Shown piece by piece: positions 1 through 8,070 of a DNA stretch of 16,826 nucleotides. The notes beneath the pieces are model-generated. The model was not told the origin of the DNA. It did no database searches and worked only from the letters and a program-made list of their open reading frames with translations. The number at the start of each line of letters is the position of its first letter. Position 1 is the first letter of the stretch. Position numbers and translations under genes: made by a program. The DNA comes from Chloroflexota bacterium (GTDB taxonomy: Bacteria; Chloroflexota; Limnocylindria; Limnocylindrales; CSP1-4): positions 7,567 to 24,392 of the forward strand of contig PMIQ01000189.1 of assembly GCA_003157175.1 (NCBI GenBank), in the 5' to 3' direction.

Positions 1-1397
1 AGCTCGGCGTAGTGGGTCGTGGCAGCGACCAGGGCGCCGGCCTTGATGAAGTGATCGAGCAGGGCCTGGGCCAGGGCGGAGCCTTCGGTCGGGTCCGTTC
101 CGGCACCCAGCTCGTCGAGCAGAACCAGGTGGTTCGGCCCGGCCGCCTCGACGATTCGAACGATCGAGCGCAAGTGGCCGCTGAAGGTGGAAAGAGACTG
201 AGCCACCGACTGCTCGTCGCCGATGTCGGCGTAGACGTCGAGCAGGATCGGCAGCCTGGTGCCGGTCTCGGCAGGGACGTGCAGGCCGGCCTGGTGCATC
301 AGGCTCAAGAGACCCAGCGTCCGAAGCGCCACCGTCTTGCCGCCCGTGTTGGGGCCCGTGATCAGCAGCGCCGTGTAACCATCGCCCAGGCGAATGTCGA
401 TCGGCACGACCTGGCCCGAAAGACCCGGATGACGCGCTCCCAGCATCACGATCTCGGGCCGGGGCGCGATCTCGGCGGCGATGGCGTCCATCTCCTCCGC
501 CAAACGAGCCTTGGCGGCCCAGAAGTCGAACCTGGCCAGGGCTTCGAGCGTCTCGCGCAGCTGCGGCGCCTGGCCGGCCACCTGCGTCGAAAGCTCGTCG
601 AGGATGCGCTCCACCTCGGCCTGCTCGGCAACCTGGGACTCGCGCCAGGCGTTGCCGAGCTCCACGGCCACGAGCGGTTCCACAAAGAGCGTCTGGCCGC
701 TGCCCGATGCGTCGTGGACGATGCCCTTGACTCGGGCTCGAGCGTCGGCGCGGACCGGGATGACGTATCTGCCGCCGCGGAGCGTCACGAGCGGCTCCTG
801 AAGCACGCCCGCCATGTCGCCGGAGTGGACCAGCTGATCGAGCCGAGTGCGCAGCCGGTCGTAGGCGATGCGAACCGCTCGCCGAAGACCTCCGAGGCGC
901 GGCGACGCCGTGTCCAGCAGGTCGCCGGTCGGGTCGAAGCTGCGTCCGAGCACGCTGCGCAAGGCCGGCAGCGGGTGGATCTCGCGGCCGAGATCCCGCA
1001 GGATCGGCCGGTGTTCGCCGGAGAGAGCCTCGGCCAGCCGGGAGGCGGCTTCGAGCGTCGAGGCGATGTCGAGGAACTGCCCCGCGTCCAGGCGACCACC
1101 GCGGGCAGCGCGCTCCAGCGCCGGGCCGATGTCCTTGCTGCCGCCGATGCCGGCGCCGGGGTGCCCGGCCACGAAACCGCGCGTCTGAGTCGTCTCCTCG
1201 AGCCCGCGGGCCACGATCACGGCATCGGTGGAGGGCTCCAGAGCCTCCGCCAGGCGACGACCAGGCGCGAACCCGGTCGCAGCGGCGAGGCGGGCTCGGA
1301 CCAGCGGGAATTCCAACAGCGCCATCGAGCGCCGATCCATCCGCGTGCCGGTGCCGGGCGCGGCGGTTGACTGCGCTACAGCCGAGTCTTGGGGCAT
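1..1397 (-). CDS. mutS2: MutS2 family ATPase, N-terminal part (3' end outside window)
   Basis: About 465 codons of the minus-strand frame are present; the C-terminal part, where the family carries its Smr nuclease domain, lies beyond base 1. The frame shows the MutS-type ATPase: Walker A GPNTGGKT with Lys at about residue 354, and Walker B LVLLDELGAG with the Asp-Glu at about 428-429, preceded by the helical lever/core region. The N-terminus lacks the mismatch-recognition domain of MutS1, as expected for MutS2. The family acts on branched DNA to limit recombination and, in some Firmicutes, on collided ribosomes. The chosen ATG (1397-1395) is 8 bases after the glycosylase stop, so the two are probably one transcript. 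A second ATG at residue 20 is an alternative start, since the conserved region begins just after it (LLEFPLVRARLAA). Family assignment is very secure; the exact start is less so. Confidence 0.95.
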   Translation of the reverse strand, partial: MPQDSAVAQSTAAPGTGTRMDRRSMALLEFPLVRARLAAATGFAPGRRLAEALEPSTDAVIVARGLEETTQTRGFVAGHPGAGIGGSKDIGPALERAARGGRLDAGQFLDIASTLEAASRLAEALSGEHRPILRDLGREIHPLPALRSVLGRSFDPTGDLLDTASPRLGGLRRAVRIAYDRLRTRLDQLVHSGDMAGVLQEPLVTLRGGRYVIPVRADARARVKGIVHDASGSGQTLFVEPLVAVELGNAWRESQVAEQAEVERILDELSTQVAGQAPQLRETLEALARFDFWAAKARLAEEMDAIAAEIAPRPEIVMLGARHPGLSGQVVPIDIRLGDGYTALLITGPNTGGKTVALRTLGLLSLMHQAGLHVPAETGTRLPILLDVYADIGDEQSVAQSLSTFSGHLRSIVRIVEAAGPNHLVLLDELGAGTDPTEGSALAQALLDHFIKAGALVAATTHYAE

Positions 1398-1405
1398 TGC
1401 CCTGG

Positions 1406-2095
1406 TCACCGGCGTGTCCTCGGTCCCGACACCGCGGGGTTCCCCGCGGCCCAGACCCGCCACGGTTTGCCGAGCCAGGGTTCCGGCGTGGCGCCGAGCC
1501 CGACACGGGGGCCGAATGCGGGCTCCAGAACCGAATCGCCGGGTCGGGCCTGTTCCAGGTGGAGTGACGCCGCCGGATCGCACAGGTCGGCGCCATTCTC
1601 GTCGCGTTCGACCGAGAAGGCGGCACAGACCAGACCCGGCCCGGAGGCGAGTCGCGCGAGCGGCAGAGAAGCCACTCTCTGGCGGGCGGCGGCGGCCCAC
1701 GCGGTGCTCTCGACGGCGGAGCTCCGACGACCGGCACGGGCCACGACCCACTCTTCCCGGGCGCGGCGCATCAGGTCCCCTCCTTCGAGGGGCTCGATCG
1801 AGCGCACCAGCACCGCCGCGGCGAACCCGCGCGGTTCGGTGACGACATTCAGGCAGTGGTACATCCCGTAGACAAGGTACACGTAGGCGTAACCCGGCGG
1901 GCCGAACATGACACCGTTGCGCTTCGTCGGCCCGAAGCGCGCGTGGGAAGCCCTATCGTCGGTCCCGACGTAGGCCTCGACTTCGACGATCCTGCCAACT
2001 CTTACGCCGCGCGCGTCGCTGCGGACCAGTCGAGCGCCCAGAAGCCCGCGCGCCGCGGCAACGGAGTCCTCCGCAAGAAGGCGGCGCGGGTACAC
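1406..2095 (-). CDS. mpg: 3-methyladenine (alkylpurine) DNA glycosylase, AAG/MPG family
   Basis: Predicted 229 aa enzyme that removes alkylated purines from DNA in base excision repair. Recognisable family blocks are the N-terminal PRRLLAEDSVAAARGLLG, the catalytic region IVEVEAYVGTDDRASHARFG (the Glu in EVEAY is the family's catalytic base), then GYAYVYLVYGMYHCLNVV, and the late ASGPGLVCAAFSV block. It is slightly longer than the roughly 200 aa usual for bacterial members, mostly through the 60-residue C-terminal region. The start is GTG at 2095-2093, chosen because the family homology begins immediately after it; no clear Shine-Dalgarno precedes it. The gap from cvpA is 44 bases and the gap to mutS2 is 8 bases, consistent with one operon. 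Placing it between cvpA and mutS2 puts two DNA-maintenance genes together. Confidence 0.93.
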   Translation of the reverse strand: MYPRRLLAEDSVAAARGLLGARLVRSDARGVRVGRIVEVEAYVGTDDRASHARFGPTKRNGVMFGPPGYAYVYLVYGMYHCLNVVTEPRGFAAAVLVRSIEPLEGGDLMRRAREEWVVARAGRRSSAVESTAWAAAARQRVASLPLARLASGPGLVCAAFSVERDENGADLCDPAASLHLEQARPGDSVLEPAFGPRVGLGATPEPWLGKPWRVWAAGNPAVSGPRTRR

Positions 2096-2139
2096 GCGTT
2101 CGGAGGAAGGGGGCCTGGCCTGGACCGTACGAGGCTCGC

Positions 2140-2706
2140 TCAGGGGAAGGTCGAAACCAGGTCGCCGGGCAGCAGGACCGACAGCACGTGAACGACCGGC
2201 GGCGCCACCGTGTCACGTATCGCGCCGGCAATGTGGGACTGGCTCATCAGCTGGTCGGCGCTCCGAAGCTGGTCGACTTCGCCCGGGAAGGGATCGGGCA
2301 TCGTGTAAGAGCCCAAAATTATGACCACGATCGTCAGCACGATGAACGCTTCCAGCAGGCCCAGCAAGCCACCGACGATGTCGTCGAGGATCGGATGGGC
2401 CGCCGAGAGTTCGGTGTGCTTGTAGAAGCCCTGGATCAGCACCGAGAAGCCCACCGTCAAGCCGCAGAAGAGGATCACGAAGGCAAGCAGGTGGTTGTAC
2501 CCGAATGGGTATTGCTGCCAGTGGTCGGCCAGGTAGTCGCCGACGGGATCGCGCAGGTTCGCCGACACAAGGAAGGCGAACACGATCGAGATGATCCCGA
2601 GAATCCGCCGGATTGCGCCCTGCATAGTGCCCACGATGAAGGCGCCAAACAGGACGATCAGGATCGCCAGATCGACCAGCGGCGCGGACTCGATTGCTCC
2701 GATCAT
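2140..2706 (-). CDS. cvpA: CvpA family membrane protein
   Basis: Predicted 188 aa inner-membrane protein with about four hydrophobic segments (residues roughly 10-27, 32-48, 71-92 and 112-133) and the family hallmark near the N-terminus, a Gly-rich turn in VGTMQGAIRRILGI. The C-terminal 45 residues are polar with a final hydrophobic stretch. CvpA proteins are linked to colicin V production and envelope stress resistance in Proteobacteria; the molecular activity is unknown. The ATG at 2706-2704 is supported by GAGGG six bases upstream. In Bacillus, cvpA lies between pheST and mutS2, and the same neighbours occur here, which strengthens the assignment. A 192-base gap separates it from pheT, so it may have its own promoter, but no convincing one was seen. 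Confidence 0.88.
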   Translation of the reverse strand: MIGAIESAPLVDLAILIVLFGAFIVGTMQGAIRRILGIISIVFAFLVSANLRDPVGDYLADHWQQYPFGYNHLLAFVILFCGLTVGFSVLIQGFYKHTELSAAHPILDDIVGGLLGLLEAFIVLTIVVIILGSYTMPDPFPGEVDQLRSADQLMSQSHIAGAIRDTVAPPVVHVLSVLLPGDLVSTFP

Positions 2707-2785
2707 CGGTGTCCCTCGTCATCCTTGAGCCGGAGAAGAGGCTTCAAACGCGAACGCGGCTAGGTTAGCAGTGACTGAACCGCCG

Positions 2786-2808
2786 CGATGCACCTTACCA
2801 GTGCATCG
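2786..2808. repeat. Perfect 8-bp inverted repeat in the pheT-cvpA gap
   Basis: CGATGCAC (2786-2793) and GTGCATCG (2801-2808) form a perfect 8-bp stem with a 7-base loop. It sits in the only sizeable gap (2707-2898) between pheT and cvpA. No T-run follows on either strand, so it is not a standard intrinsic terminator. It could be a pheT transcript-end hairpin or an operator for the downstream cvpA-mpg-mutS2 unit. Nothing else was recognised in this gap. Confidence 0.5.
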
Positions 2809-2898
2809 GTTTGAGGTTCAACGGGGTAAGCGTACCGGCCGCCACGTGACCTGCAAGTATTTGTCGCGGCGACGTTCGACTCCCGGCGGCAATCAGGA

Positions 2899-5400
2899 CT
2901 ATGTCCGTAAGTGGGCATCCAGGTCGACCTCGAGGCCCTTTCGAACGGCCACGATCGCAGCGTCGACTTCCGCCTCCGTCAGCGTCCGGTCCTTCGCCCC
3001 GAGCACGAGCCGGTACGCCAAACTCTTCTCGGTCGCCGCAAGCGGCGTACCGCGGTACAGGTCGAACAGGCGGACGCGGCGCAGTAGAACCCCGCCGTGC
3101 CTCTCGATCGTCGAGTGGACCTCGGCGGCGGTGCGGGACTCGGCCACGATGACGGCCAGGTCGCGCTCGACTTCGGGGAAGCGCGGGATGGGCTCGACGT
3201 GCATGCGCGTCGGCGCTGCGACATCCAACCCACCGATGGCGACTTCGGCGACGATCACCCGCTGGGCGCGCAGATCCCACGCCGCCACGGCGTCGGGGTG
3301 TAACTCCGCCACGCGGCCGCCCACGGCCTCGCTTCCCGACTCCTGCCCGACCACGAGCGCTCGTCCTGGGTGGAAGGGAAAACCACGCGGGTCGGGTACG
3401 TAGGTGGGCTCAGAAAGGCCCAGGCGCCGGCACACCAGTTCCACGATGCCCTTCGCGTCATCCAGGTCGTACGGGCGGGCGACGCGGTTCCAGGCGGCGG
3501 GCTCGGCCGCGCCGGTCAGCAGAATGGCCAGACGAGTCCATTCGCGTGGCCGGCCATCTATGCGCGCGTATCCTTTGCCGATCTCGAAGATGGCGACGTC
3601 CGGGCGGCCTTGCCGCTCGTTGAGCGAGAGCACGTCCAGCAGGCTGGCGATCAGATGCCGGCGCAAGACCGAATGCTGCGCCGAAAGCGGATTCGTCACG
3701 ACTATGTCGTCACCGGACGGCGCAGCAACACTCTCGGGCACGGCCGGCGCGGCGGCATCGTCGGGCCAGAGGAGCCTGGCCTCGTCGAGCGGCGAGACGA
3801 GGGCGTGCGTCACGACCTCGCTCAAACCGACACCGGCCAGAGTCTGACGAATCAACTCCCGGACCCGCAGGGGCGTGGGCCGGTAAGCCGGCATCAGCGT
3901 GTCCGGTAGGTGCGCCGCCGTAGTCTCGTAACCGCGAACGCGAGCGATCTCCTCCGCCAGGTCCGCTTCGATCGCGAGGTCGCGGCGCCAGGTCGGCACG
4001 ACCGCCACGACCGTCGGCTCGGATCCCGAGTCGACGACCAGCGGCTTTGGGGCGGCGGCCACCTGAACGCGCATGCCCGACGCGCCCTCTTCGGTCTCCA
4101 CGCCGACGCGGCGGAGCAGACTGCGCTGTTCGTCGACCGAGATATCGGCGCCCAGCAGCTTGTTGACGCGGGCCGGCCGGAATGCCAGCCGTGCAGCCGC
4201 CGGCTCCGTTGGCGCGGAGTCGACCCGGCCTTCACATAGGACGCCGCCGGCCCAGGCGAGGGTCAGCTGGGCGACTCTATCTGCACCAATTCGAGCCAGG
4301 CGGGATTCCTGACCCTTCTCGAAGCGCAGGCTCGCCTCCGAGCGCAGGGCGTATCGATGGCCCGTGCGACGGATGCTCACCGGGTCGAAGACCGCCGACT
4401 CGATGGCTATCTCAGTGGTCGAGTCCGTGATCTCGCTGTCGAAGCCGCCCATGATGCCGGCGATGCCGATCGGCCCGGTGGGGTCGGCGATGATGAGCGT
4501 GTCGGGCGTCAGCTCCCGCTCGACGTGGTCGAGCGTTTCCAGCCGCTCGCCAGCCAGCGCTCGGCGAACGATGATGATGCCGTCCTTCACGGCTGCCCCG
4601 TTGAAGGTGTGAGTCGGCTTGCCCAACTCGAGCATGACGTAGTTGGCGGCGTCGACGACGTTGCTCACGGGGCGCATTCCGGCGGCCTGAAGACGCATCT
4701 GGACCCAATCCGGCGAGGGACCGATCTTCGCTTGGCTGACCCAGCGGCCGACAAAGCGCGGGCACAGCTCGGGCTCGCGGATCTCGACTCTGAGCTTCGC
4801 GGTTACTGGACCGCCCGTTTCCTCGACTTTGATCTCGGGCCAGCGAATCGTCGCACCCGTTGCGGCCGCGACCTCGCGCGCCAGGCCCAGCAGGCACAGC
4901 GCGTCACCCCGATTGGGCTTGACGTCCACGTCCAGGACCACGTCTCCGTAGAGCTCGCTGAGGTCGAGACCCAGCGGCGTCGCGGGCGGGAGAATGAGAA
5001 TGCCCTCCGCGTCGCTGGTGATGTGGAGCTCGTCTCCGGAGCAGAGCATTCCCTCCGAGGTGATGCCCATCTTCTCGGTTCGCTCGATGCGGCGATCTCC
5101 GGGCAGGACGGCGCCCGGCAAGGCGACCGGCACGCGCTGGCCGGGAGCGATGTTGTTGGCGCCGCAGACGATGTGGAGCGGCTCGCCCGAGCCGACGTTG
5201 ACGGTCGTCAAATGGAGGCGATCGGCATGTGGGTGCTTCTCGACCGTGAGGAGCTCGCCGACGACGACGGAGCGCCAGTCGGCACCCCAGCGCTCGAGGC
5301 CCTTGACCTCCATGCCCAGGAGCGTCAGTCGCTCGGCCAGCTGTTCGGGCGACAGCTGGACGTCGACGTACTCGCGCAGCCAGCTAAGCGGGACTCTCAT
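2899..5400 (-). CDS. pheT: Phenylalanyl-tRNA synthetase beta subunit
   Basis: Predicted 833 aa. It forms the alpha2-beta2 enzyme with PheS and charges tRNA-Phe in the cytoplasm; the beta subunit also carries tRNA-binding and editing modules. Visible order: N-terminal helix MRVPLSWLREYVD, an EMAP/OB-fold tRNA-binding domain (about 40-150, including VCGANNIAPGQ and GITSEGMLCS), the B3/B4 editing domain (about 205-360), B5 (about 405-480), the catalytic-like core, and a C-terminal FDX-ACB domain beginning PIPRFPEVERDLAVIV. Length matches the family (about 800). The open frame runs upstream to 5634, but the ATG at 5400-5398 gives the canonical N-terminus and overlaps the pheS stop in an ATGA, indicating translational coupling. 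Regulation is presumably by the T-box ahead of pheS. Confidence 0.98.
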   Translation of the reverse strand: MRVPLSWLREYVDVQLSPEQLAERLTLLGMEVKGLERWGADWRSVVVGELLTVEKHPHADRLHLTTVNVGSGEPLHIVCGANNIAPGQRVPVALPGAVLPGDRRIERTEKMGITSEGMLCSGDELHITSDAEGILILPPATPLGLDLSELYGDVVLDVDVKPNRGDALCLLGLAREVAAATGATIRWPEIKVEETGGPVTAKLRVEIREPELCPRFVGRWVSQAKIGPSPDWVQMRLQAAGMRPVSNVVDAANYVMLELGKPTHTFNGAAVKDGIIIVRRALAGERLETLDHVERELTPDTLIIADPTGPIGIAGIMGGFDSEITDSTTEIAIESAVFDPVSIRRTGHRYALRSEASLRFEKGQESRLARIGADRVAQLTLAWAGGVLCEGRVDSAPTEPAAARLAFRPARVNKLLGADISVDEQRSLLRRVGVETEEGASGMRVQVAAAPKPLVVDSGSEPTVVAVVPTWRRDLAIEADLAEEIARVRGYETTAAHLPDTLMPAYRPTPLRVRELIRQTLAGVGLSEVVTHALVSPLDEARLLWPDDAAAPAVPESVAAPSGDDIVVTNPLSAQHSVLRRHLIASLLDVLSLNERQGRPDVAIFEIGKGYARIDGRPREWTRLAILLTGAAEPAAWNRVARPYDLDDAKGIVELVCRRLGLSEPTYVPDPRGFPFHPGRALVVGQESGSEAVGGRVAELHPDAVAAWDLRAQRVIVAEVAIGGLDVAAPTRMHVEPIPRFPEVERDLAVIVAESRTAAEVHSTIERHGGVLLRRVRLFDLYRGTPLAATEKSLAYRLVLGAKDRTLTEAEVDAAIVAVRKGLEVDLDAHLRT

Positions 5401-6434
5401 CGGAACTGCTCCAGGAAGCGCAGGTCGTTCTCCAGGTAGTAGCGCAGGTCCGGCACGGCATGGCGCAGATTGGAGATGCGCTCCACGCCCATGCCGAAGG
5501 CGAAGCCCTGGTATCGCTCGGGGTCGATGCCACCGTACTGGAGGACGACGGGGTGGACCATGCCGGCGCCGAGGATCGTCATCCAGCCCGTCTTGGAGCA
5601 GGCCGGACAGCCCACGCCGCCGCAGACCACGCACTCGACGTCGAACGCGACCGATGGCTCCGTGAATGGGTAGTAGCCGGGCCGGAAGCGCGTCTTGCGC
5701 GGCCCGAACAAGGCGTGGGCAAACTCGTCGAGCAGGCCCTTGAGGTCCGCCATGGAGGTTCCCTCGTCGACCATCAGACCTTCGACCTGGAAGAACTCGA
5801 AGCCATGGCTGGCGTCGACGGCTTCATAGCGGAAGCAGCGACCCGGGAGAAGCGCCCGGATCGGAGGCCTGGTCGACTGCATCACCCGGATCTGGCCGGG
5901 GCTCGTGTGGGTCCGCAGCAGGTGCCCTGGAATGTCCACGTAGAGCGTGTCCCAAAGGTCCCGAGCCGGATGGTCGGGCGCGATGTTGAGCATCTGGAAG
6001 TTGGTCAGGTCGTCCTCGATCTCGGGCCCCTCATAGACCATGAACCCGAACTGCCCGAAGACCTCGGCGATGGCCGCGATTGTCTCGGGAATGGGGTGGA
6101 GCGTGCCGCGGGGAACGGTCCGACCCGGCAGAGTCACGTCAACCTTCTCCGCCGCGAGTCGCTGCGCCTGCACGACGGACCGCAGCTCGGTGCCGCGTTC
6201 GGCGAGCGCCGCCTTGACAGCTTCTCCGATCTCGTTGGCCACGGCCCCGACGCGCGGCCTGTCTTCCGGCGGCAGCGCCCCGATCCCGCGCAGGACGGCC
6301 GTTAGATCGCCCTTCTTGCCCAGGTATCGAATCTGCAACTCGTCGAGCGCCGCCGGATCGGCCGTTTCGGCGATCTCAGCCAGCGCATGATCCATAAGGC
6401 GATGAAGGTCGCCGCTCAGGCTCTCGAAGTCCAC
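5397..6434 (-). CDS. pheS: Phenylalanyl-tRNA synthetase alpha subunit
   Basis: Predicted 345 aa catalytic subunit (class II core). After an N-terminal coiled-coil region (about 1-90) come the class II motifs: GRCFRYEAVDASHGFEFFQ (motif 2 region), PGYYPFTEPSVAFDVE, and the motif 3 block GIDPERYQGFAFGMGVERI. Between them is a four-cysteine cluster, CVVCGGVGCPACSKTGW, of the zinc-ribbon type found in many bacterial PheS. The open frame extends upstream through the T-box, but the GTG at 6434-6432 is the chosen start: GAGGAAA lies about 9 bases ahead and the family N-terminus begins here. Its TGA overlaps the pheT ATG. Expression is expected to depend on the upstream Phe T-box. Confidence 0.97.
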   Translation of the reverse strand: MDFESLSGDLHRLMDHALAEIAETADPAALDELQIRYLGKKGDLTAVLRGIGALPPEDRPRVGAVANEIGEAVKAALAERGTELRSVVQAQRLAAEKVDVTLPGRTVPRGTLHPIPETIAAIAEVFGQFGFMVYEGPEIEDDLTNFQMLNIAPDHPARDLWDTLYVDIPGHLLRTHTSPGQIRVMQSTRPPIRALLPGRCFRYEAVDASHGFEFFQVEGLMVDEGTSMADLKGLLDEFAHALFGPRKTRFRPGYYPFTEPSVAFDVECVVCGGVGCPACSKTGWMTILGAGMVHPVVLQYGGIDPERYQGFAFGMGVERISNLRHAVPDLRYYLENDLRFLEQFR

Positions 6435-6495
6435 GCCACGTTTCCTCGTTCTCTCATCGGGCCGGGCGGCTCGGCGCCCACCGGGTTGCTCCAGG

Positions 6496-6770
6496 AATCT
6501 AGAACCCCCGACAGTCCGCGTCCAAATCGGACACGGGGACGAGTCGAGGGCTCGCGGTACCACCCCGCTTCCCCGACGGCCGGGAGGCCGCCAGAGCGCT
6601 CTGTGGGCCCGATATCGGGGACCGGCCGGTTCGCCTACTCGCCCAAACGCCTGTTCGTCAGGGGTTCCGCGGACGGCTCCGGAGCGAACCGGCGAGATCG
6701 ATCCCGGACGGGCTTCCAGTCGCCGACCCGTCCTCCCTGGTGGATCTGTCCTCGCCTCTTCTCCGTCCTC
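6496..6770 (-). promoter_or_regulatory. T-box riboswitch leader of pheS (specifier UUC, Phe)
   Basis: The minus-strand leader contains the T-box sequence GGGGTGGTACCGCG (6566-6553). Stem I can be built by hand: basal helix GGACGG (6768-6763) with CCGTCC (6676-6671); next helix GGCGAG (6756-6751) with CTCGCC (6696-6691); then GATCC with GGATC, and a distal helix GGACGGG (6733-6727) with CCCGTCC (6712-6706). The internal loop between the first two helices carries TTC at 6688-6686 followed by a purine, the correct place for a specifier, and UUC is a Phe codon. The TGGT bulge would pair with ACCA, the end of a tRNA with A73 as expected for tRNA-Phe. Known mechanism: uncharged tRNA stabilises the antiterminator and permits pheST transcription. 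No clear promoter was seen upstream. Confidence 0.92.
6506..6538 (-). terminator. Candidate T-box terminator hairpin before pheS
   Basis: On the minus strand CCCCG (6538-6534) pairs with CGGGG (6510-6506), and inside it GTCCG pairs with CGGAC, giving a two-part stem separated by a small asymmetric bulge. A short U-rich stretch (GTTCTAGATT) follows. It lies 3' of the T-box element, where the terminator of the switch is expected. The U-tract is weak, so a translational mode cannot be excluded. Confidence 0.6.
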
Positions 6771-6788
6771 GCCTTTTGTTCCTGGTGA

Positions 6789-6806
6789 CCGGCCGTCTCC
6801 GGCCGG
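6789..6806 (-). terminator. GC-rich hairpin after rplT
   Basis: CCGGCC (6789-6794) and GGCCGG (6801-6806) form a 6-bp stem with a 6-base loop, 7 bases after the rplT stop. No U-tract follows on the minus strand, so this is at best a weak terminator or a 3'-end stabiliser separating the infC-rpmI-rplT message from the pheS T-box leader. Confidence 0.35.
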
Positions 6807-6812
6807 GGATGG

Positions 6813-7169
6813 TCAGGCCGGGGCCCTACCCGCGACTGCCACGACCTGCGCGAAGGCGGCAGCGTCGCGAACCGCGAGGTCGGCCAGGATCTTGCGATCG
6901 AGGTCGATGTTCGCGGCCTTGAGGCCGGCGATGAACTTGCCGTAGGTGATGCCGTTCTGGCGAGCGGCCGCGTTGATGCGAATGATCCAGAGCTCGCGCA
7001 TCTGGCGCTTGCGCTGCTTGCGGTCGCGGGTCGCGTACGCCAGCGCATGAAGCATCGACTCATGGGCGCGCCGGACGAGCTTCGAGTTAGTGCCGGTGCG
7101 ACCTTCGGCGTCGTTTAGAAGCCGCTTGTGGCGGCGATGGGCTGTTACGCCTCGCTTGACGCGTGCCAT
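6813..7169 (-). CDS. rplT: 50S ribosomal protein L20
   Basis: Predicted 118 aa, the usual length. The sequence is typical L20: [18 protein letters not shown] at the N-terminus, the basic [20 protein letters not shown] block, and [22 protein letters not shown] near the C-terminus. It binds 23S rRNA early in 50S assembly and, in several bacteria, represses translation of the infC-rpmI-rplT message. The ATG at 7169-7167 follows the rpmI stop by 6 bases, with GGGAG inside the end of rpmI as a plausible ribosome-binding site. It closes the infC-rpmI-rplT operon. Confidence 0.98.
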   Translation of the reverse strand: MARVKRGVTAHRRHKRLLNDAEGRTGTNSKLVRRAHESMLHALAYATRDRKQRKRQMRELWIIRINAAARQNGITYGKFIAGLKAANIDLDRKILADLAVRDAAAFAQVVAVAGRAPA

Positions 7170-7175
7170 CGAAGA

Positions 7176-7379
7176 TCAGACTCCCAGGTACGGTAGCAGC
7201 CGGCGGACCTGATCCAGAGACGAGCCACTGACGAGCTCCTTGCCCTCATAGCGGCGCGTGCGCCGCGAGGACTTCAGCTCGAGGTGGTGTCCGCGCCACG
7301 ACTTGACCCGGACCGCCTTGCCACTCCCGGTGACCCCGATCCGCTTCTGGGCCCCCTTGTGGCTTTTCATCTTGGGCAC
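7176..7379 (-). CDS. rpmI: 50S ribosomal protein L35
   Basis: Predicted 67 aa, the standard length for L35. It begins MPKMKSHKGAQKRIGVTGSG and continues with the basic HHLELKSSRRTRRYEG segment that packs into 23S rRNA. The start is GTG at 7379-7377, giving the conserved MPKMK N-terminus; the GTG is only 1 base beyond the infC stop, and AAGGTGA within the 3' end of infC can serve as Shine-Dalgarno. The spacing implies translational coupling with infC, as in the conserved infC-rpmI-rplT operon. Confidence 0.97.
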   Translation of the reverse strand: MPKMKSHKGAQKRIGVTGSGKAVRVKSWRGHHLELKSSRRTRRYEGKELVSGSSLDQVRRLLPYLGV

Positions 7380-7380
7380 G

Positions 7381-8070
7381 TCAGTTCACCTTCCCATTTG
7401 GCGCCGCGCCGTCGTCCGGCTCGGGTCCGGGAGCCACCGGATTGACCGGGGTCTCCACGCTACTTGTTTCCTCTTCGGCGCCCGGAATGGGCGCCCCGTC
7501 TTCATCTGTGCCTGCGTGGCTCTTGGCCGCTGCGGCCGGTGTCGGCTCGTGCGCCTTTGGCTTGTGAACCGAGGCCACGCTTATGTGCATCGATTTGCCT
7601 TCGAGCAACGGGGGTCGCTCGACGACGCCGTGATCCTTGATCTGGTCCGCGAACTTGTCCAGGAGATCGCGCCCGATCTGCGGGTGAGTCAGCTCACGGC
7701 CACGGAACTGGACCGCAACCTTGACCCTGTCACCTTCCTCCAGAAACTCGATCGCCCGCCGAACCTTTGTGTCGAAGTCGCCTATCCCGATCTTCGGCTT
7801 GAGACGCACTTCCTTGAACGTAACGGACCGCTGCCGCCGTTTGGCTTCCTTCTCACGCTTGGTCAGCTCGTACTTGTACTGACCGAAATCCAGGAGTCGC
7901 GCCACGGGGGGACTGGCCAGCGGTGCGACCTCCACCAGATCGAGCCCCCGCTCCTGCGCAAGCCTCAAGGCGTCGGCTGTTCGCATGACGCCAAGCTGGC
8001 TACCGTCTTCGTCGACGACCCGTACGTCGAATACACGGATCATCTGATTGATGCGCAGGTCTCGGCTGAT
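7381..8070 (-). CDS. infC: Translation initiation factor IF-3, with probable AUC start and C-terminal tail
   Basis: Predicted 229 aa from the AUC at 8070-8068. IF-3 binds the 30S subunit, proofreads start codon and initiator tRNA, and prevents premature subunit joining. The N-terminal domain reads RDLRINQMIRVFDVRVVDEDG followed by a linker rich in Lys/Arg (KREKEAKRRQRSV) and the C-terminal domain with KEVRLKPKIGIGDFDTK. The first ATG (8043) would delete the conserved RINxxIR start of the family, and no ATG, GTG or TTG lies between it and the upstream in-frame TAA, so the AUC with AAGGGG six bases ahead is preferred. After the normal end (about residue 175) there is an extra tail of roughly 55 residues, rich in Pro, Ala and acidic residues, not present in typical 170-180 aa IF-3. 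Confidence 0.93.
   Translation of the reverse strand: MSRDLRINQMIRVFDVRVVDEDGSQLGVMRTADALRLAQERGLDLVEVAPLASPPVARLLDFGQYKYELTKREKEAKRRQRSVTFKEVRLKPKIGIGDFDTKVRRAIEFLEEGDRVKVAVQFRGRELTHPQIGRDLLDKFADQIKDHGVVERPPLLEGKSMHISVASVHKPKAHEPTPAAAAKSHAGTDEDGAPIPGAEEETSSVETPVNPVAPGPEPDDGAAPNGKVN

Noticed and set aside
12..1370. 452-codon plus-strand open frame opposite mutS2
   Set aside because: It is exactly antisense to a frame with clear MutS2 Walker motifs; its own translation is Arg/Gly/Gln-rich with no recognisable domain, as expected in high-GC DNA.
4357..5439. 360-codon plus-strand open frame opposite pheT
   Set aside because: Antisense shadow of PheT, with Asp/Arg-rich composition and no domain signal.
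5401..5634. Extended N-terminus of pheT up to 5634
   Set aside because: The extension lies inside pheS in another frame and is Arg/Pro-rich; the ATG at 5400 gives the canonical PheT N-terminus and an ATGA overlap.
6435..6563. Extended N-terminus of pheS up to 6563
   Set aside because: This sequence is the T-box and terminator of the leader; the GTG at 6434 has the ribosome-binding site and family start.
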